64,000 bases of DNA from NCBI GenBank assembly GCA_947069175.1, contig CAMTDV010000003.1, forward strand, positions 45,723,606 through 45,787,605, given 5' to 3'. Shown here one piece after another: positions 1 through 10,678 of this stretch; the stretch's first letter is position 1; each line of letters begins with the position of its first letter. The position numbers and the translations under genes are program-made. Below the pieces are notes generated by a model. The model ran no database searches, had not been told where the DNA came from, and saw nothing but the letters and a program-made list of their open reading frames with translations. Source of the DNA: Scalesia atractyloides. Taxonomy: Eukaryota > Streptophyta > Magnoliopsida > Asterales > Asteraceae.

Positions 1-2374
1 TAATCCAATTATTTGCAAAGACATGGTTCAGGATTTCTGGTTAAATGCGAAAGTACAAAGAGGTGGAGCCAACGGCAAAGGAGCAATCGTGTCGAAGATT
101 CAAGAAAAGGAAGTTAGTATTTTAGAAGTAGTGTTTCGTGAGGTTTTGAAGTTTGAAGACCAATCTCACCACCCAACATCTTATGATAGTGACAACATCA
201 TTAAAGCCTTGCGGCGTATGAGCTATAAAGGCGTGTATCCAACAGTGTTGAAAAGTTATTGCCAGGTATTGGAGATTTCTAGTGCACATCTTCTTGCAAT
301 GCATCTTAGAGAACAAAGGCGGCCTGGATCAGCTTAATCAAACTCAAGCTTCTGCTCTAGTTGCTTTGGTGAACAACTAGGATTACAACTTCTCGGCCTT
401 TATTTTTGATAATATGAAGAACATGTTGGAGAATCCCAAGAAGAAAGTCTTCCTGTTATACCCAAGGTTTATTAAGATGATCCTCGACGAGAAATATCCA
501 GATCTGGCAAAGAGCAACAACCTTCTGAATCTAAAGCCAATAGGTCCAAGTTGTTTTGAAGCAGCATGCAAAAGTCGAGACGCAGCAAAGTTCAAGTTTG
601 TTGGAAAGTATACTCTGGAGAAACATGGAAAAGTTGGACCAGTTATGTCTGCACCAAACCAAGTAACCGCTATAGTTGCTGAAGAGCATGACGTGTAGAA
701 TACCGGAGTCGGAAAGAAACCAACTGTTGAAGTTGTAGATTTAGTTACTGATGATGAAGATGCTGAGATAGGGTTGGAACATATGGAATCGGAGAAAGTT
801 GAGCAGACCGTTAGAGATCTAAATTTGATATCAGATGAGAATCTTATTGCATTGCTTGCCTCGTAATACGACAATTCTGGGAACCCTCCTCTCGTAATTG
901 TTCCTACTGAAGAAACACATACTGAAGATGATCCAAGTAGTGAGCAAGAATCCCAAAAGAAGCAGAGAACCGAACTAGAAACCCCTGTTGATCCCAAGGT
1001 CACAAGTTTGAGTACCATTCCCGAGCCAATTATGCAAGATGCCCCTGTAACAGACATTCCAGATACTTCTATTTTCAAAGCAACCACTGAATCACAGCCA
1101 AAAAGTTCTAGCGGCGTTCGATTTGAAGCCGACAGTTCCAGTGGTGGGCTTACCGAACACGATGAAGCTGCAATGAAGTTGATTAAAGAATCAGATAGTG
1201 ACAATGATGGAGATGTGAATGTCAAGAAGCTGCAACAAAGAGTAATTGTATTGGAATAAGATTTTACCTTAAAGGATGGTCAAATTGCTTCATTACAAGT
1301 TCAAGTATCCAACAAAGATCAGACGATTGAATAGCTTCAAGGCGATGTGAATTTATTGATGACAGTGGTGTTTCATTTAAAGGAGAAATTAGAAAAGAAG
1401 TTCGGTGGTGAGTTTGCTAACAAAGACGATGATCCAATGAACGTAGCTTATCACGAACGAACTGCTCAAGAAAAGGCTTCATCTGATAAAGAACATGAAG
1501 CAGGGTTAGCTGCCTACCTTGCTTCTAGTCAAAAGAAGAAAAGAAAACTGCCACCGAAGAAACAAAGCAACAAACAGATGTTAATCATGAAGAATCAGGA
1601 TGTGAACCCTCTTGATGAGAATTTTTAATTGAAGGGTCCAACCAAAACGTCTGATCGGTATGTTATGAAGCTAGAATCGAGCATTTATGACAAAATCGGA
1701 AAAAAAATCAAAAGTGTCAAGCTGGAGGTTCGATCCCGACATGGACAGGTGGTTAATTACTCGTGTAAGCGGTCACAAAGGGTATTATTCGAAGCAGCCA
1801 CAGTTTGAATCCTGGCCGAAGATCGACTTGCAGAACTTGCTTCATGCTCCATATCATGATTCTGATCCAAATCAGAGAGGAAGAGATTGGGCATTCTGAG
1901 ACAGGCTAGAAAAGGAAGTAAAGAATAACTTTCGATGATGAAAACTGCTGAATCATACTTAAAGAAGAGTCCTGGAGTCCGTGACCCTCACACCAAACGA
2001 ACAATTCAAAACATGATGTGGCCACCAACTAAGAAGGAAAAGGTCATTCATGCTGCTCCGAAATTTCCAAAGGGTGTGCTCAAGAACTTCCAGCTTTGGG
2101 CTTACGATCCTAGAATGGCTAAAGCGGTGATCGTGACTAAAGAAAGCTCATTCCAATTAGCAGACACATTGGTCTTATAAGCTTTCACGAGGAAAACATC
2201 AAGGTTTTAGGGCAGCATCAGATTCGAACGTATGATAAGTATGAAGCTTGTGCTAAATCATGGACAAGTGCGGTGGCAAATGTGATTGGAAGCAGGTTGT
2301 ATGTGGATGCAGGCATGTTATTTGGAAGTAGTGCAATTGTGTTTTTTCAACCTAAAGGCAACACTAATGCATAA
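1..2374 (+). pseudogene. Third-ORF (env-like) remnant of a SIRE-type copia element
   Basis: Cut by the window edge on the left. A protein-coding history is visible from about 23 to 2374, but the frame is broken by stops at 378-380, 696-698, 864-866, 1257-1259, 1332-1334 and 1626-1628 and by shifts near 312, 1640-1690, 1900-1935 and 2170. Order of parts: an N-terminal domain with the motif FIFDNMKNML near 400-430, an acidic Ser/Pro-rich linker (about 700-1200), a heptad-like coiled coil (about 1215-1420), a Lys-rich stretch (about 1530-1600), then a conserved C-terminal domain (1687-2374) with motifs such as YPRFIK upstream and FQLWAYDP within. The same architecture follows pol in copia elements of composites, where databases often mislabel it (established knowledge recalled, not searched). 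A polypurine tract and LTR follow directly, which supports this position in an element. No function can be assigned. Confidence 0.6.
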
Positions 2375-2378
2375 ACCT

Positions 2379-2387
2379 AGGGGGAGA
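2379..2387 (+). other. Polypurine tract of the SIRE-like element
   Basis: AGGGGGAGA lies between the stop codon at 2372-2374 and TGTCAGG at 2389. A purine run directly before a TG-starting LTR is the primer site for plus-strand DNA synthesis in LTR elements. Confidence 0.6.
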
Positions 2388-2388
2388 T

Positions 2389-2690
2389 TGTCAGGCCCTT
2401 AAGGTTTATGCATTAGTCATTAAGTGTGTTTGGGCTAGCTTGTATAGTTTTGGGCTTGGGGAGGCTTATGGGCCTAGGGTTTTGGGGTAATGGTACACTA
2501 ATCCCTTACTATATATAGTAAATGATGTATTAGAGATGGTGGTTCTTTGGTGGCTGTCATTAGCTTGTATTAGACAAAACCTTATCTTCATCTTATTTCT
2601 TTTATTCGAATCTAGCTTATTTGTGTGATTCTGCCACCGATCAAGCTATGTGTGATATTGCGAGATCCGGATTTTCGGGACTTACAGTTC
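2389..2690 (+). repeat. 3' LTR (left boundary clear, right boundary uncertain)
   Basis: Begins TGTCAGG immediately after the polypurine tract. It contains a TATA-like CTATATATA at about 2510, which would be the LTR promoter. The right end is not certain; TTACA near 2690 is one candidate. No second copy of this LTR is in the window, so the boundary cannot be fixed by comparison. Confidence 0.5.
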
Positions 2691-3247
2691 GTTTATACAA
2701 GATAAAATGCTTTAGTCATCATGGTCAACGATGTATCAGTTTCGACATCGCTTTTGTATTGGGTTCAGTAATAGTTATGTATATGACTGACTTTTGTTTT
2801 CGTATCAGTTTGCGTTACAGTTTCAGATCGGTTCGTGTATCATTTTTTGTATCGGTTCAGTCTCAGTTCTGTTATGTTATGTTTGCTTCCGCTGATATGA
2901 CTTTATTGTACCGTTGATTTCTCCGTTACTAAGCAATTTTTGGCTCAGCCGTAGTTTTCTTTTTGCGTTTGTCCTATTTGTTTTATAGGTAATGAGGGAT
3001 GATTTGGGATTGCACTGAGGAGCGTTAGGAAGTTGTTGACCAAGATTCTTTATTAAGTAATGTAAGAACTGGAATTAGGATCTTTTTATTTAATGCTACG
3101 GATTGGTTTTCAGTTTGATATCTGTAAGAGTGACACATCAGCCATAGCGGGTTTGGAGTGTTACAGAAGCATTCTTATTGGTAAGAATTTCTTTTTTCTT
3201 CTTATATAGAATAATTTTTTAATTTGAACCCTCCACACTATATATAG
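2691..3247. other. Unassigned AT-rich spacer
   Basis: No gene recognised. The open frame at 2621-2917 has no recognisable motif and runs out of LTR sequence, so I do not call it. GTGTTACAG near 3160 resembles the end of a Ty3 LTR, but nothing supports it further. Confidence 0.3.
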
Positions 3248-4262
3248 AGAGTAAACTGTTATTTTCGTCTCTATGATTTTACCATTTTTGCCGCTTTCAT
3301 CTAAAAAGTTTTTTCTCACATCTGGTTCTTGTGGTTTGTAAAATCTTTGCCATTTTCTTCAACTTCGTTAACCCCATATAATTTTTACGGTTAAATGGGC
3401 ATGTTTGTCTTTTAAACATTTTATAAAATAAATAAAAAACAAAAAAAGAACTTATTTAAATACCAACCCTACTCCATCTACTCTCTGTTTGGCCACAACC
3501 AACATCTTCCCTAGTCTTCTCCGGTCGAGTTTGATGACAACCACTGTTGTATAAAAAATATGATATTATTGTATGTCATAAACGTAGTTTAGGAAAAAGT
3601 GTTGAATAAAAAATCACGGTTATGTAAATCCCAATTCAACAACTAATCCAACCATTACTGCAAAATTGTGGCCACCAAATCTGATTAAATATAGAAAAGC
3701 CAAATCAATTTGATTACTTTATTACTTTTTATTTACTTTTGTCACTGATCAGATTACAATCTAGAAAACCCAAATCAATATTGCAGTTCCTCCAGCCATG
3801 AAACCCAAATCTGATTCACATGTTAAATGGTTTTATAGAGAGGAGACAAGGGGTGAAACCACAAGATATAAACCGAGCATATCTTAAATGTCGCAAGCAC
3901 AACGGTGGTGATGCATGAAAGTGATGATGTCCAGTCGAAAGCACGGCAGTGGTGATGCACGGAAGTGATGAGATCGGCGAACTAGTGTGTTTTGTAGAGA
4001 AGAAACAAAATGTGTGCGCGTGTAGGGAGGAGAAAGGAAATGTCGCGAAAGTGTGTTTTATTTTTAAAATTTGGTTTTTAATTATAAGGGTATTTTAGTC
4101 TTTTTAATAAGAAACTAACAAAAATTTAAGAGATAGTTAAATCTGTGGATGAAAACGGTAAGATTTTACAAACCCCAGGGGCCAGATGTGAAAAAAATGT
4201 GGACAAAAATGGTAAAATTAGTCAAACCATAAGGACGAAATTGATACTTTACTCGTGTGTGT
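3248..4262. mobile_element. Non-autonomous long-TIR element (about 1 kb)
   Basis: The left end (from GAGAGTAAACTGTTATTTTC) and the reverse complement of the right end (up to TTTACTCGTGTG at 4262) match over roughly 140 bp, including the phrases TTTTACCATTTTTG, TCACATCTGG and GGTTTGTAAAATCTT. The interior is AT-rich with no coding frame. It ends in a GT/TA repeat. The long TIR suggests a MITE or Mutator-like non-autonomous element. Its right end recurs at 6530-6748. Confidence 0.6.
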
Positions 4263-4279
4263 GTATATATACATATATA

Positions 4280-4600
4280 GGGGATGGAAAGAAAAAAAAA
4301 CACATATTAGTTAAGAAAACTAAGAAACCTAAATGAATGGACCTCATTTTGCCACCTGTTACACTTTTTTGCAAACTATGTTACGTGTAACAATTAGAGG
4401 CTGTCACGTGTTATGTGTAACAACTTTTGAAAACTTTTAGCTTTTTCTGACAAAGTAAAAGTTGTTACATAACATATGGAAACCTCTTATTTTTACACGT
4501 AACACGTCTACAAAAACGTATAACATGTAGCAAAAGGAGGTCCATTCATTTAGGTTTCTTAGTTTTCTTAACTAATATGTGTTATCTTCATATAATTTCC

Positions 4601-4604
<4 letters not shown>
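4280..4604. mobile_element. MITE family 1, copy a
   Basis: The two ends are inverted copies of about 60 bp sharing TTAGTTAAGAAAACTAAG. The interior has inverted ACGTGTAACA motifs. Flanked by GT/TA repeats on the left and a long (TA)n on the right. No coding capacity. Four related copies follow within 4 kb. Confidence 0.7.

Positions 4605-4680
<76 letters not shown>
4604..4680. repeat. (TA)n microsatellite, about 77 bp
   Basis: Uninterrupted TA repeat between two miniature elements. Confidence 0.95.
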
Positions 4681-4682
<2 letters not shown>

Positions 4683-4683
<1 letters not shown>

Positions 4684-4886
4684 GGTAAAAGAGTGAACAC
4701 TAGTGTATTTGCGAACTAATCCTGGCCATACACCTGTGTAAATCAATAGCTATGATTTGATGATGAAATATACTAGTTTATTTTACAATTTGATGATGAA
4801 ATCCTAGCCACATGTGTAAATCAATGGCTAGGATTTGTGCACTCAAGTTCGTAAATACACCAGTGTTCACTCTAGAACCCTACCCT
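4683..4886. mobile_element. MITE family 2, copy a
   Basis: Begins AAGAGTGAACACTAGTG and ends CACTAGTGTTCACTCT-like (CAGTGTTCACTCTAGAA), with two inverted GATTTGATGATGAAAT / CTAGCCA blocks inside. About 200 bp, non-coding, bordered by (TA)n and (GT)n. Confidence 0.65.
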
Positions 4887-4910
4887 GTGTGTGTGTGTAT
4901 ATATATATAT

Positions 4911-5622
4911 ACACACAGGGTAGGGTTCTAGAGTGAACACTAGGTTGAGAGTGAACTGTGTGAACTAATATGAGTCATTGGATTATCTCATCTAGAGATT
5001 TTTAAACAATGGCAAGATTGTAATTATAATGTTGTAACTTCTCTGTAAATTAATTGACAGATGGGTATTTGCGTCTTTTGTAAATTGCATTTATTAAACA
5101 ATATAACTTGCTAGAATTCGTATATACAAGATACACAGTTGTTAGTGTATACACATGTGTAGAGTCTTGATAGTATTAGTTTGTCCAAGATACACATATG
5201 TTAGTTTATACACATGTGTACAGTCTCGATAACTATCAATTTATACAAGATACGCAACTGTTAATATATACACATATGTACTTGAATAATACACATGTGT
5301 ATAACTCTTGTATATACTGACCTGTATACACATATGTAAAAAAACATAATTTAATTAGGTTTAATATCTAATTTTAAAAAGAACATAAGAGTTTATTTAA
5401 AAATAAACATTAGCCCTTTAATCTCTTTTAATTAAAATAATAGAGAAATAATTAGAAATGAGAGAGAGAGAGAGTGAGAGAGTTAAGAGATGAGAAAATT
5501 AAGGGATTTTAATTAAAAAGTAATATCAATCTTACCCTTTTAATCTAAAAAATGATTAAAGGCTAAGATTAGTTTACTCAGTTCACTCTCAATAAATTGT
5601 TCACAAATGATCCTAATCCTAT
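4911..5622. mobile_element. Larger family-2-related element
   Basis: Starts GGTTCTAGAGTGAACACTAG (after ACACACAGGGTA) and ends with the inverted GTTCACTCTCAATAAATTG and ATCCTAATCC. The interior has repeated short blocks of the type ATACACATGTGTA (5145-5335) and a GA-rich stretch (5459-5485). No coding frame. Followed by (TA)n to about 5672. Confidence 0.5.
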
Positions 5623-5690
5623 ATATATATATTATATATATATATATTTATATATATATATATATATATATGAAAAAATCCTATATATAT

Positions 5691-5955
5691 AGGGCAATTA
5701 TAGGAAGAAATCCTATATTATTTAAGAAAACTAAGAAACCCAAATGAATAGACCTACTTTTGCCACGTGTTACGTGTAACAACTAGATGCTTACTTTTTC
5801 TGAAAGTTTGCAAAAGCTGTTATACGTAACACGTGGCAACCTCTGGTTGTTACACGTAACACAAACTACAAAAAGGTGTAACACGTGGCAAAAGAAGGTC
5901 CATTCATTTAGATTTCTTAGTTTTCTTAACTAATATGAGTTTTCTTTCTATCCCT
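5691..5955. mobile_element. MITE family 1, copy b
   Basis: Inverted ends with ATTTAAGAAAACTAAGAAAC on the left and its complement near 5915-5933. Contains paired CACGTGTTACGTGTAACAA / TTACACGTAACACGTGG blocks. Preceded by (TA)n. Its right end abuts the next repeat without a (TA)n tract. Confidence 0.65.
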
Positions 5956-5956
5956 A

Positions 5957-6540
5957 GGGACAGGATTTAGGGAAAATGCCTATAAGTGTGAAAACGATGA
6001 GAACGCCCCTCGTTCGTAGGATCAAAACAATCTATGGATTAGATTGGCTTGTTAGCATTTTCGTATATAACATCAAATTTATTACGTGGACACGCTTCAT
6101 TAAGGGTATTTTGCTCTAATACAAAACGCCAAAATCATGAGTAAAACGCCACTAAAATGCCAGCCTTAAACTACAAGCCATACACATTAGTCCCCTTTCG
6201 TATGAAACGCCATATTTATCTAAACTTAATGATGAAATGCGTTGCAGCTTTAACAGGTAGAGGTGAACAAATAATAACTAAAACTTTATTATTACATTTA
6301 CTATATAAAAAATCCCTCCTAAACTACGCGCCAAAAACGTCATTATATAAACAACGTTATCATCCCTTCCATTGATAATACTAAAAAACGTCATCTTTAC
6401 CCAAAACGCCAAATTTCAAAAAATAAACCCTGAAAGAGGACAAATGGCAAACATCGTTTCATGGAGATTCAAAAGTAGAATAAATAGATTCGTAATCCTA
6501 TTTGACAGCAGAAAGGAAATGCCGTAGTGAGGAAGAAGGT
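5957..6540. repeat. AAAACGCC-rich repeat, copy 1
   Basis: Starts GGACAGGATTTAGGGAAAA and matches 8042-8600 over most of its length: GAGAACGCCCCTCG, then ATCTATGGATTAGATTGGCT, then a block with ACGCGCCAAAAACG. The short open frame at 6157-6375 is this repeat, not a gene. Could be a Helitron or MITE derivative; no terminal structure settles it. Confidence 0.45.
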
Positions 6541-6748
6541 GTGTTTTATTTTTAAATTTTGCTTTTTAATTATAAGGGTATTTTAGCCTTTTAACAAGAA
6601 ACTAACAAAAATTTTAGACATAGTTAATTTTGGGGATGAAAACGGTAAGATTTTACAAACCATAGGGGCCAGATGTGAAAAAATGTGAACGAAAATGGTA
6701 AAATTGGTCAAACCATAGGGACGAAATTGACAGTTTACTCGTGTGTGT
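6530..6748. repeat. Second copy of the right end of the 3248-4262 element
   Basis: Closely matches 4040-4262, including GTGTGTTTTATTTTTAAA, AAAACGGTAAGATTTTACAA and GGACGAAATTGA, and ends in the same GTGTGTGTATATATA. The left part of the element is missing, so this is a truncated copy or was replaced by the preceding repeat. Confidence 0.7.
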
Positions 6749-6758
6749 GTATATATAT

Positions 6759-7030
6759 TGGGGATGGATAGAAACAAAACTATATTAGTTAAGAAAACTA
6801 AGAAACCAAAATGAACGGGCCTCATTTTGCCACGTGTTACACCTTTTTGAAGACTTTGTTACGTGTAACAATCAGAGGCTACCACGTGTTACGTGTAATA
6901 GCTTTTGAAGACTTTCAGCTTTTTCTAAAAAAGTAAAAGTTACACAAAGGTGTAACACGTAGCAAAAGGAAGTCCGTTCATTTGGGTTTCTTAGTTTTCT
7001 TAACTAATAAGTGTTTTCTTTCTATAATTG

Positions 7031-7033
<3 letters not shown>
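6759..7033. mobile_element. MITE family 1, copy c
   Basis: Inverted ends around TTAGTTAAGAAAACTAAGAA (about 6787) and its complement near 6988-7007. Preceded by GT/TA repeat and followed by (TA)n at 7034-7063. Non-coding. Confidence 0.7.
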
Positions 7034-7062
<29 letters not shown>

Positions 7063-7065
<3 letters not shown>

Positions 7066-7200
7066 ATTAGGTTCAAGAGTGAACACTAGTGTATTTTACG
7101 ATTTGATGATGAAATCTTAGCCATACACGTGTGTAAATCAATGGCTAGGATTTGTTCACTCAGGTTTGCAAATACACTAATGTTCACTCTAGAACCCCAC
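7063..7200. mobile_element. MITE family 2, copy c (short form)
   Basis: 138 bp. Starts GGATTAGGTTCAAGAGTGAA and ends CACTAATGTTCACTCTAGAA. Inverted AATCCTAGCCA-type blocks inside. Bordered by (TA)n on both sides. Confidence 0.7.
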
Positions 7201-7216
7201 CTGTATATATATATAT

Positions 7217-7526
7217 AAGGCAATTATAGGAAGAAATCCTATATTATTTAAGAAAACTAAGAAACACAAATGAATAGACCTACATTTGCCACGTGTTACA
7301 CTTTTTTGCAAACGTGTTATGTGTAACAACTAGAGGCTGCCACGTGCTACGTAACAACTTTTACTTTTTCTGAAAGTCTGCAAAAGCTGTTACACGTAAC
7401 ACGTGGCAACCTCTGGTTGTTACACTTAACACAAACTGCAAGAAGGTGTAACACGTAGCAAAAGGAGGTCCGTACATTTGAGTTTCTTAGTTTTCTTAAC
7501 TAATATGTGTTTTCTTTCTATAATTC

Positions 7527-7530
<4 letters not shown>
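7217..7530. mobile_element. MITE family 1, copy d
   Basis: Left end GGCAATTATAGGAAGAAATC, right end its complement-like GTTTTCTTTCTATAATTCCC. Flanked by (TA)n (7204-7216 and 7531-7562). Confidence 0.7.
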
Positions 7531-7561
<31 letters not shown>

Positions 7562-7565
<4 letters not shown>

Positions 7566-7700
7566 TAGGTTCAAGAGTGAACACTAGTGTATTTTACGAT
7601 TTGATGATGAAATCCTAGCCATACACGTGTGTAAATCAATGGCTAGGATTTGTTCACTCAGGTTTACAAATACACTAGTGTTCACTTTAGAACCCCACCC
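7562..7700. mobile_element. MITE family 2, copy d (short form)
   Basis: Nearly identical to 7063-7200: same ends and same ATGGCTAGGATTTGTTCACT block. The open frame beginning at 7627 crosses two elements and is not a gene. Confidence 0.7.
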
Positions 7701-7713
7701 TGTATATATATAT

Positions 7714-8028
7714 AGGGCAATTATAGAAAGAAATCTCATATTAGTTAAGAAAACTAAGAAACCCAAATACATGGAACTCCTTTTGCCACGTGTTAAACTT
7801 TTTTGCAGACGTGTTACGTGTAACAACCAAAGACTGCCACGTGTTACGTAACAACTTTTACTTTTTCTGAAAGTCTACAAAAGCTGTTACACATAACACA
7901 TGGCAACCTCTTGTTGTTACACGTTACACAGTCTGCAAGAAGGTGTAACACGTAGCAAAAGGAGGTCCATTCATTTGGGTTTCTTTGTTTTCTTAACTAA
8001 TATGAGTTTTCTTTCTATCCCTCCCCTA
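7714..8028. mobile_element. MITE family 1, copy e
   Basis: Left end GGGCAATTATAGAAAGAAAT, right end GTTTTCTTTCTATCCCTCCC. Same internal ACGTGTTACGTGTAACA units as the other copies. Followed by (TA)n at about 8028-8044. Confidence 0.7.
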
Positions 8029-8594
8029 TATATATATATATATAGGGGCAGGATTTAGGGAAAACGCCTATTAGTGTGAAAACGCTGAGAACGCCCCTCG
8101 TCCGTAGGATCAAAACAATCTATGGATTAGATTGGCTCGTTGGTGTTTTCGTAAATAAGATCAACTTTATTACGTGGACGCGCTTCATTAAGGGTAATAG
8201 GGTCCTTTTACTGCTCTAATACAAAACGCTAAACTCATGAGTAAGCGCCATAAAAATTCCCGCCTTAAACTACAAGCCATGCATATCAGTCCCCGTCCAT
8301 ATGAAACTCCATATAAACTTAATGATGAAACGCGTTGCAGCTTTATAAGATAGAGGTGAACAAACAATAACTGAAACTTTATTACTAACATTTATTATAA
8401 AAAATTCCCTCCTAAACTACGTGTAAAAACATCATTATATAAACGACGTTACCATCCCTTCCATTGATCATAAACACGGCATCTTTACCCAAAACGCCAA
8501 ATTTAAAAAAAAAACTCTGATAGAGGAAAAATGGTAAACATCGTTCATGGAGATTCAAAACAAGAATCAATAGATTCGTAATCCTCTTTGACAA

Positions 8595-8905
8595 CAGAAA
8601 AAATTGTTTGTGAAAACCATCAAAGCCATAATGAACTTGGATGAAGAAGTACAGAGGGGGATCCTAGCACTTGGCGTTCCTTTTGATAACCTCTGTGAAA
8701 AAACACAGATGGTTATTCGAAGAGTAACCATAAAATTTGGATTGAACAATGCAAATCCAATTGTGGACCCAGTCATCCAATCATGACGTTATGATGAAGA
8801 CACTTACATAGTGACTATTGTATGTGACAATGGGGAGCAGGAAGACTACACGGTTGAAAACATCATTGACCTAATAGAGTCTTGGGTTCCTATAGGAGTT
8901 AAATA
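8595..8905 (+). pseudogene. Unrecognised coding-like fragment inside the AAAACGCC repeat
   Basis: An open stretch from about 8604 is stopped by TGA at 8784-8786 and then continues in the same frame to TAG at about 8903-8905, giving about 100 codons with normal-looking composition. Visible motifs are NLDEEVQRGILALG near the start and IVCDNGEQEDYTVENI near the end. I do not recognise the family. It could be a captured host-gene fragment, which would fit a Helitron-like carrier, or a degenerate transposon gene. Confidence 0.3.
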
Positions 8906-8917
8906 GCGTAACATGAC

Positions 8918-9085
8918 ATGACCCTAAAATTGCCGTTGTTGCATGACATGTTCATATGGAGGTTTCAAAATCTTCAAGGAAAAGAGACCGATGAAAGTGA
9001 AGATTTTGATGAGAAATTGGATGAAGAATCCGAAGAAGAAGATGAGGGGACGATAGATGCTTCTCAGACAAAATCTCTTCTGACG
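8918..9085 (+). pseudogene. Acidic-repeat fragment, repeated downstream
   Basis: Encodes an Asp/Glu-rich run (EDFDEKLDEESEEEDEG) at about 8990-9050. The same DNA motif, GAGACCGATAACAGTGAAG followed by TTGGATGAGAA, recurs near 9708-9775 and 9895-9970, so the acidic tract was multiplied with the surrounding repeat. No function can be named. Confidence 0.3.
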
Positions 9086-10678
9086 AGGAGTTTCAATTTT
9101 TTTTCTTTTTTTTTTGTGTCATTTTGTTTGCTTTATTACGTACTTTTCCGCTAATAAAATACTTTATTTCTCTAATTAGATATAAAACGCCAAAATGACA
9201 CAAACGCCAAACACCAAAAGTTAGTTAATTGTATTTTGCCTTCTTTATCTAAACCGCCAAAATATAATTTTGCCTTACAAAAGGTTAATTAGTCATATGT
9301 TGCCTTCTTTATCTAAAACTTCATTCATACAAAAATGCCAAACTAATTGATGGGACGCCTTACAGCTTTAAAAGATAAAAGATGAACAAACAGTAATTGA
9401 AACGACAGAAACTTTATTACTAACATTTATTATAAAAAATTCCCGCATAAACTACGCGCCAAATAACATCTATATAAACAACATCTTAGGACCTTCCATT
9501 GATCACACAAAACTCAAACGCCATATTTTATTGAATACCATCCAATTTATAACGCCAAAAAGTTCAAAAACCACAGATGGCAAACGTCGTTTTTGGAGAT
9601 TCGGTTTTGTTCTCAATAAAGTTTCATTGAATGGATTTGACAACATTCTTAAAGTGAGGATTAACTCAATAACATTTTGCAGAATGAAATGGAAAAACTC
9701 TTCAAGAAGGAGACTGATGACAGTGGAGATTTGGATGAGAAGAAGAGACCGATAACAGTGAAGAGTGAGATGAAGAAGAGACTGATGCCCACAAAAACAA
9801 ACGCCAAATTTTACTGAATGATCAGCTTCGTCTAGAGCCAGGCGATCTATTAAGGAATTCAAAAGTTCCGGGGACAAAATCTTAAAGAAGAAGAGATTGA
9901 TGACAGTGAAGATTTGGATGAGAAAAAGAGACCGATAACAGTGAAGATTTAGATGAGAAATTGGATGATGAGTTTTTTTTTTTTTTTTTACTTTTTTGTG
10001 TCATTTTCGGTGGTTTGTTGTGTACTTTTCCGCTAATAAAATACTTTATTTCTCTAATTAGTTATAAAACGCAAAAATGCCGTAAACGCCAAAATGCCAC
10101 AAACGCTAAACATCAAAACTATTATAAACGATGGGACGCCTTACAGCTTTAACAGACAAACGTCAAACTTAATGATTGGACACCTTACATCTTTATTATT
10201 GAGTTTATCCTCACCTATCTTATTTACTAAAAAGTGTTCTTTTTCTTTAGCGTTTATGTGTGTGCGATCTTCTATGGTTTGTTATGTACCTTCAAAATCA
10301 CATTGTTATGCACAAAAAAGTGATGTATGTTTCAAAACGCGATAACATTATTTTGCCTTACAAAAAGTTAATTAGATGTATTTTTTCATCTTTATCTAAA
10401 ACGCCATTAAAACAAAATGCCAAACTTAATGATGGGACGCCTTACAGCTTTAACAGATAAAGCTGAACAAACAATAACTACAAACAGTAACTGAAACGAC
10501 AACAACTTTATACTAACATTTATTATAATAAATTCCCGCTTAAACTACGCGCAAAAACATATTATATAAAAAAACGCCGTCATTACTAAATACCTTTCAA
10601 TTTAAAACACAGAAAGTTCAAAAACCACACATGACGAACATCGTTTTTTGGAGATTTAATTTCGTTCTCAAATGGTGT

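Larger units (their letters stand above)
8042..10678. repeat. AAAACGCC-rich repeat region with recurring blocks
   Basis: The same block (ACTTTATTACTAACATTTAT, then ACTACGCGCCAAA, then TATATAAAC) recurs near 8367-8470, 9408-9500 and 10500-10590, plus 6280-6380 in the copy upstream. A second block (CTTTTCCGCTAATAAAATAC) recurs at 9145 and 10024. The region therefore grew by tandem duplication of units of roughly 1 kb. Apart from fragments described separately it has no gene. Confidence 0.55.

Noticed and set aside
383..1225. 280-codon Ser-rich open frame on the minus strand
   Set aside because: It is the complement of the acidic/Ser-rich part of the plus-strand retroelement ORF and has no motif of its own.
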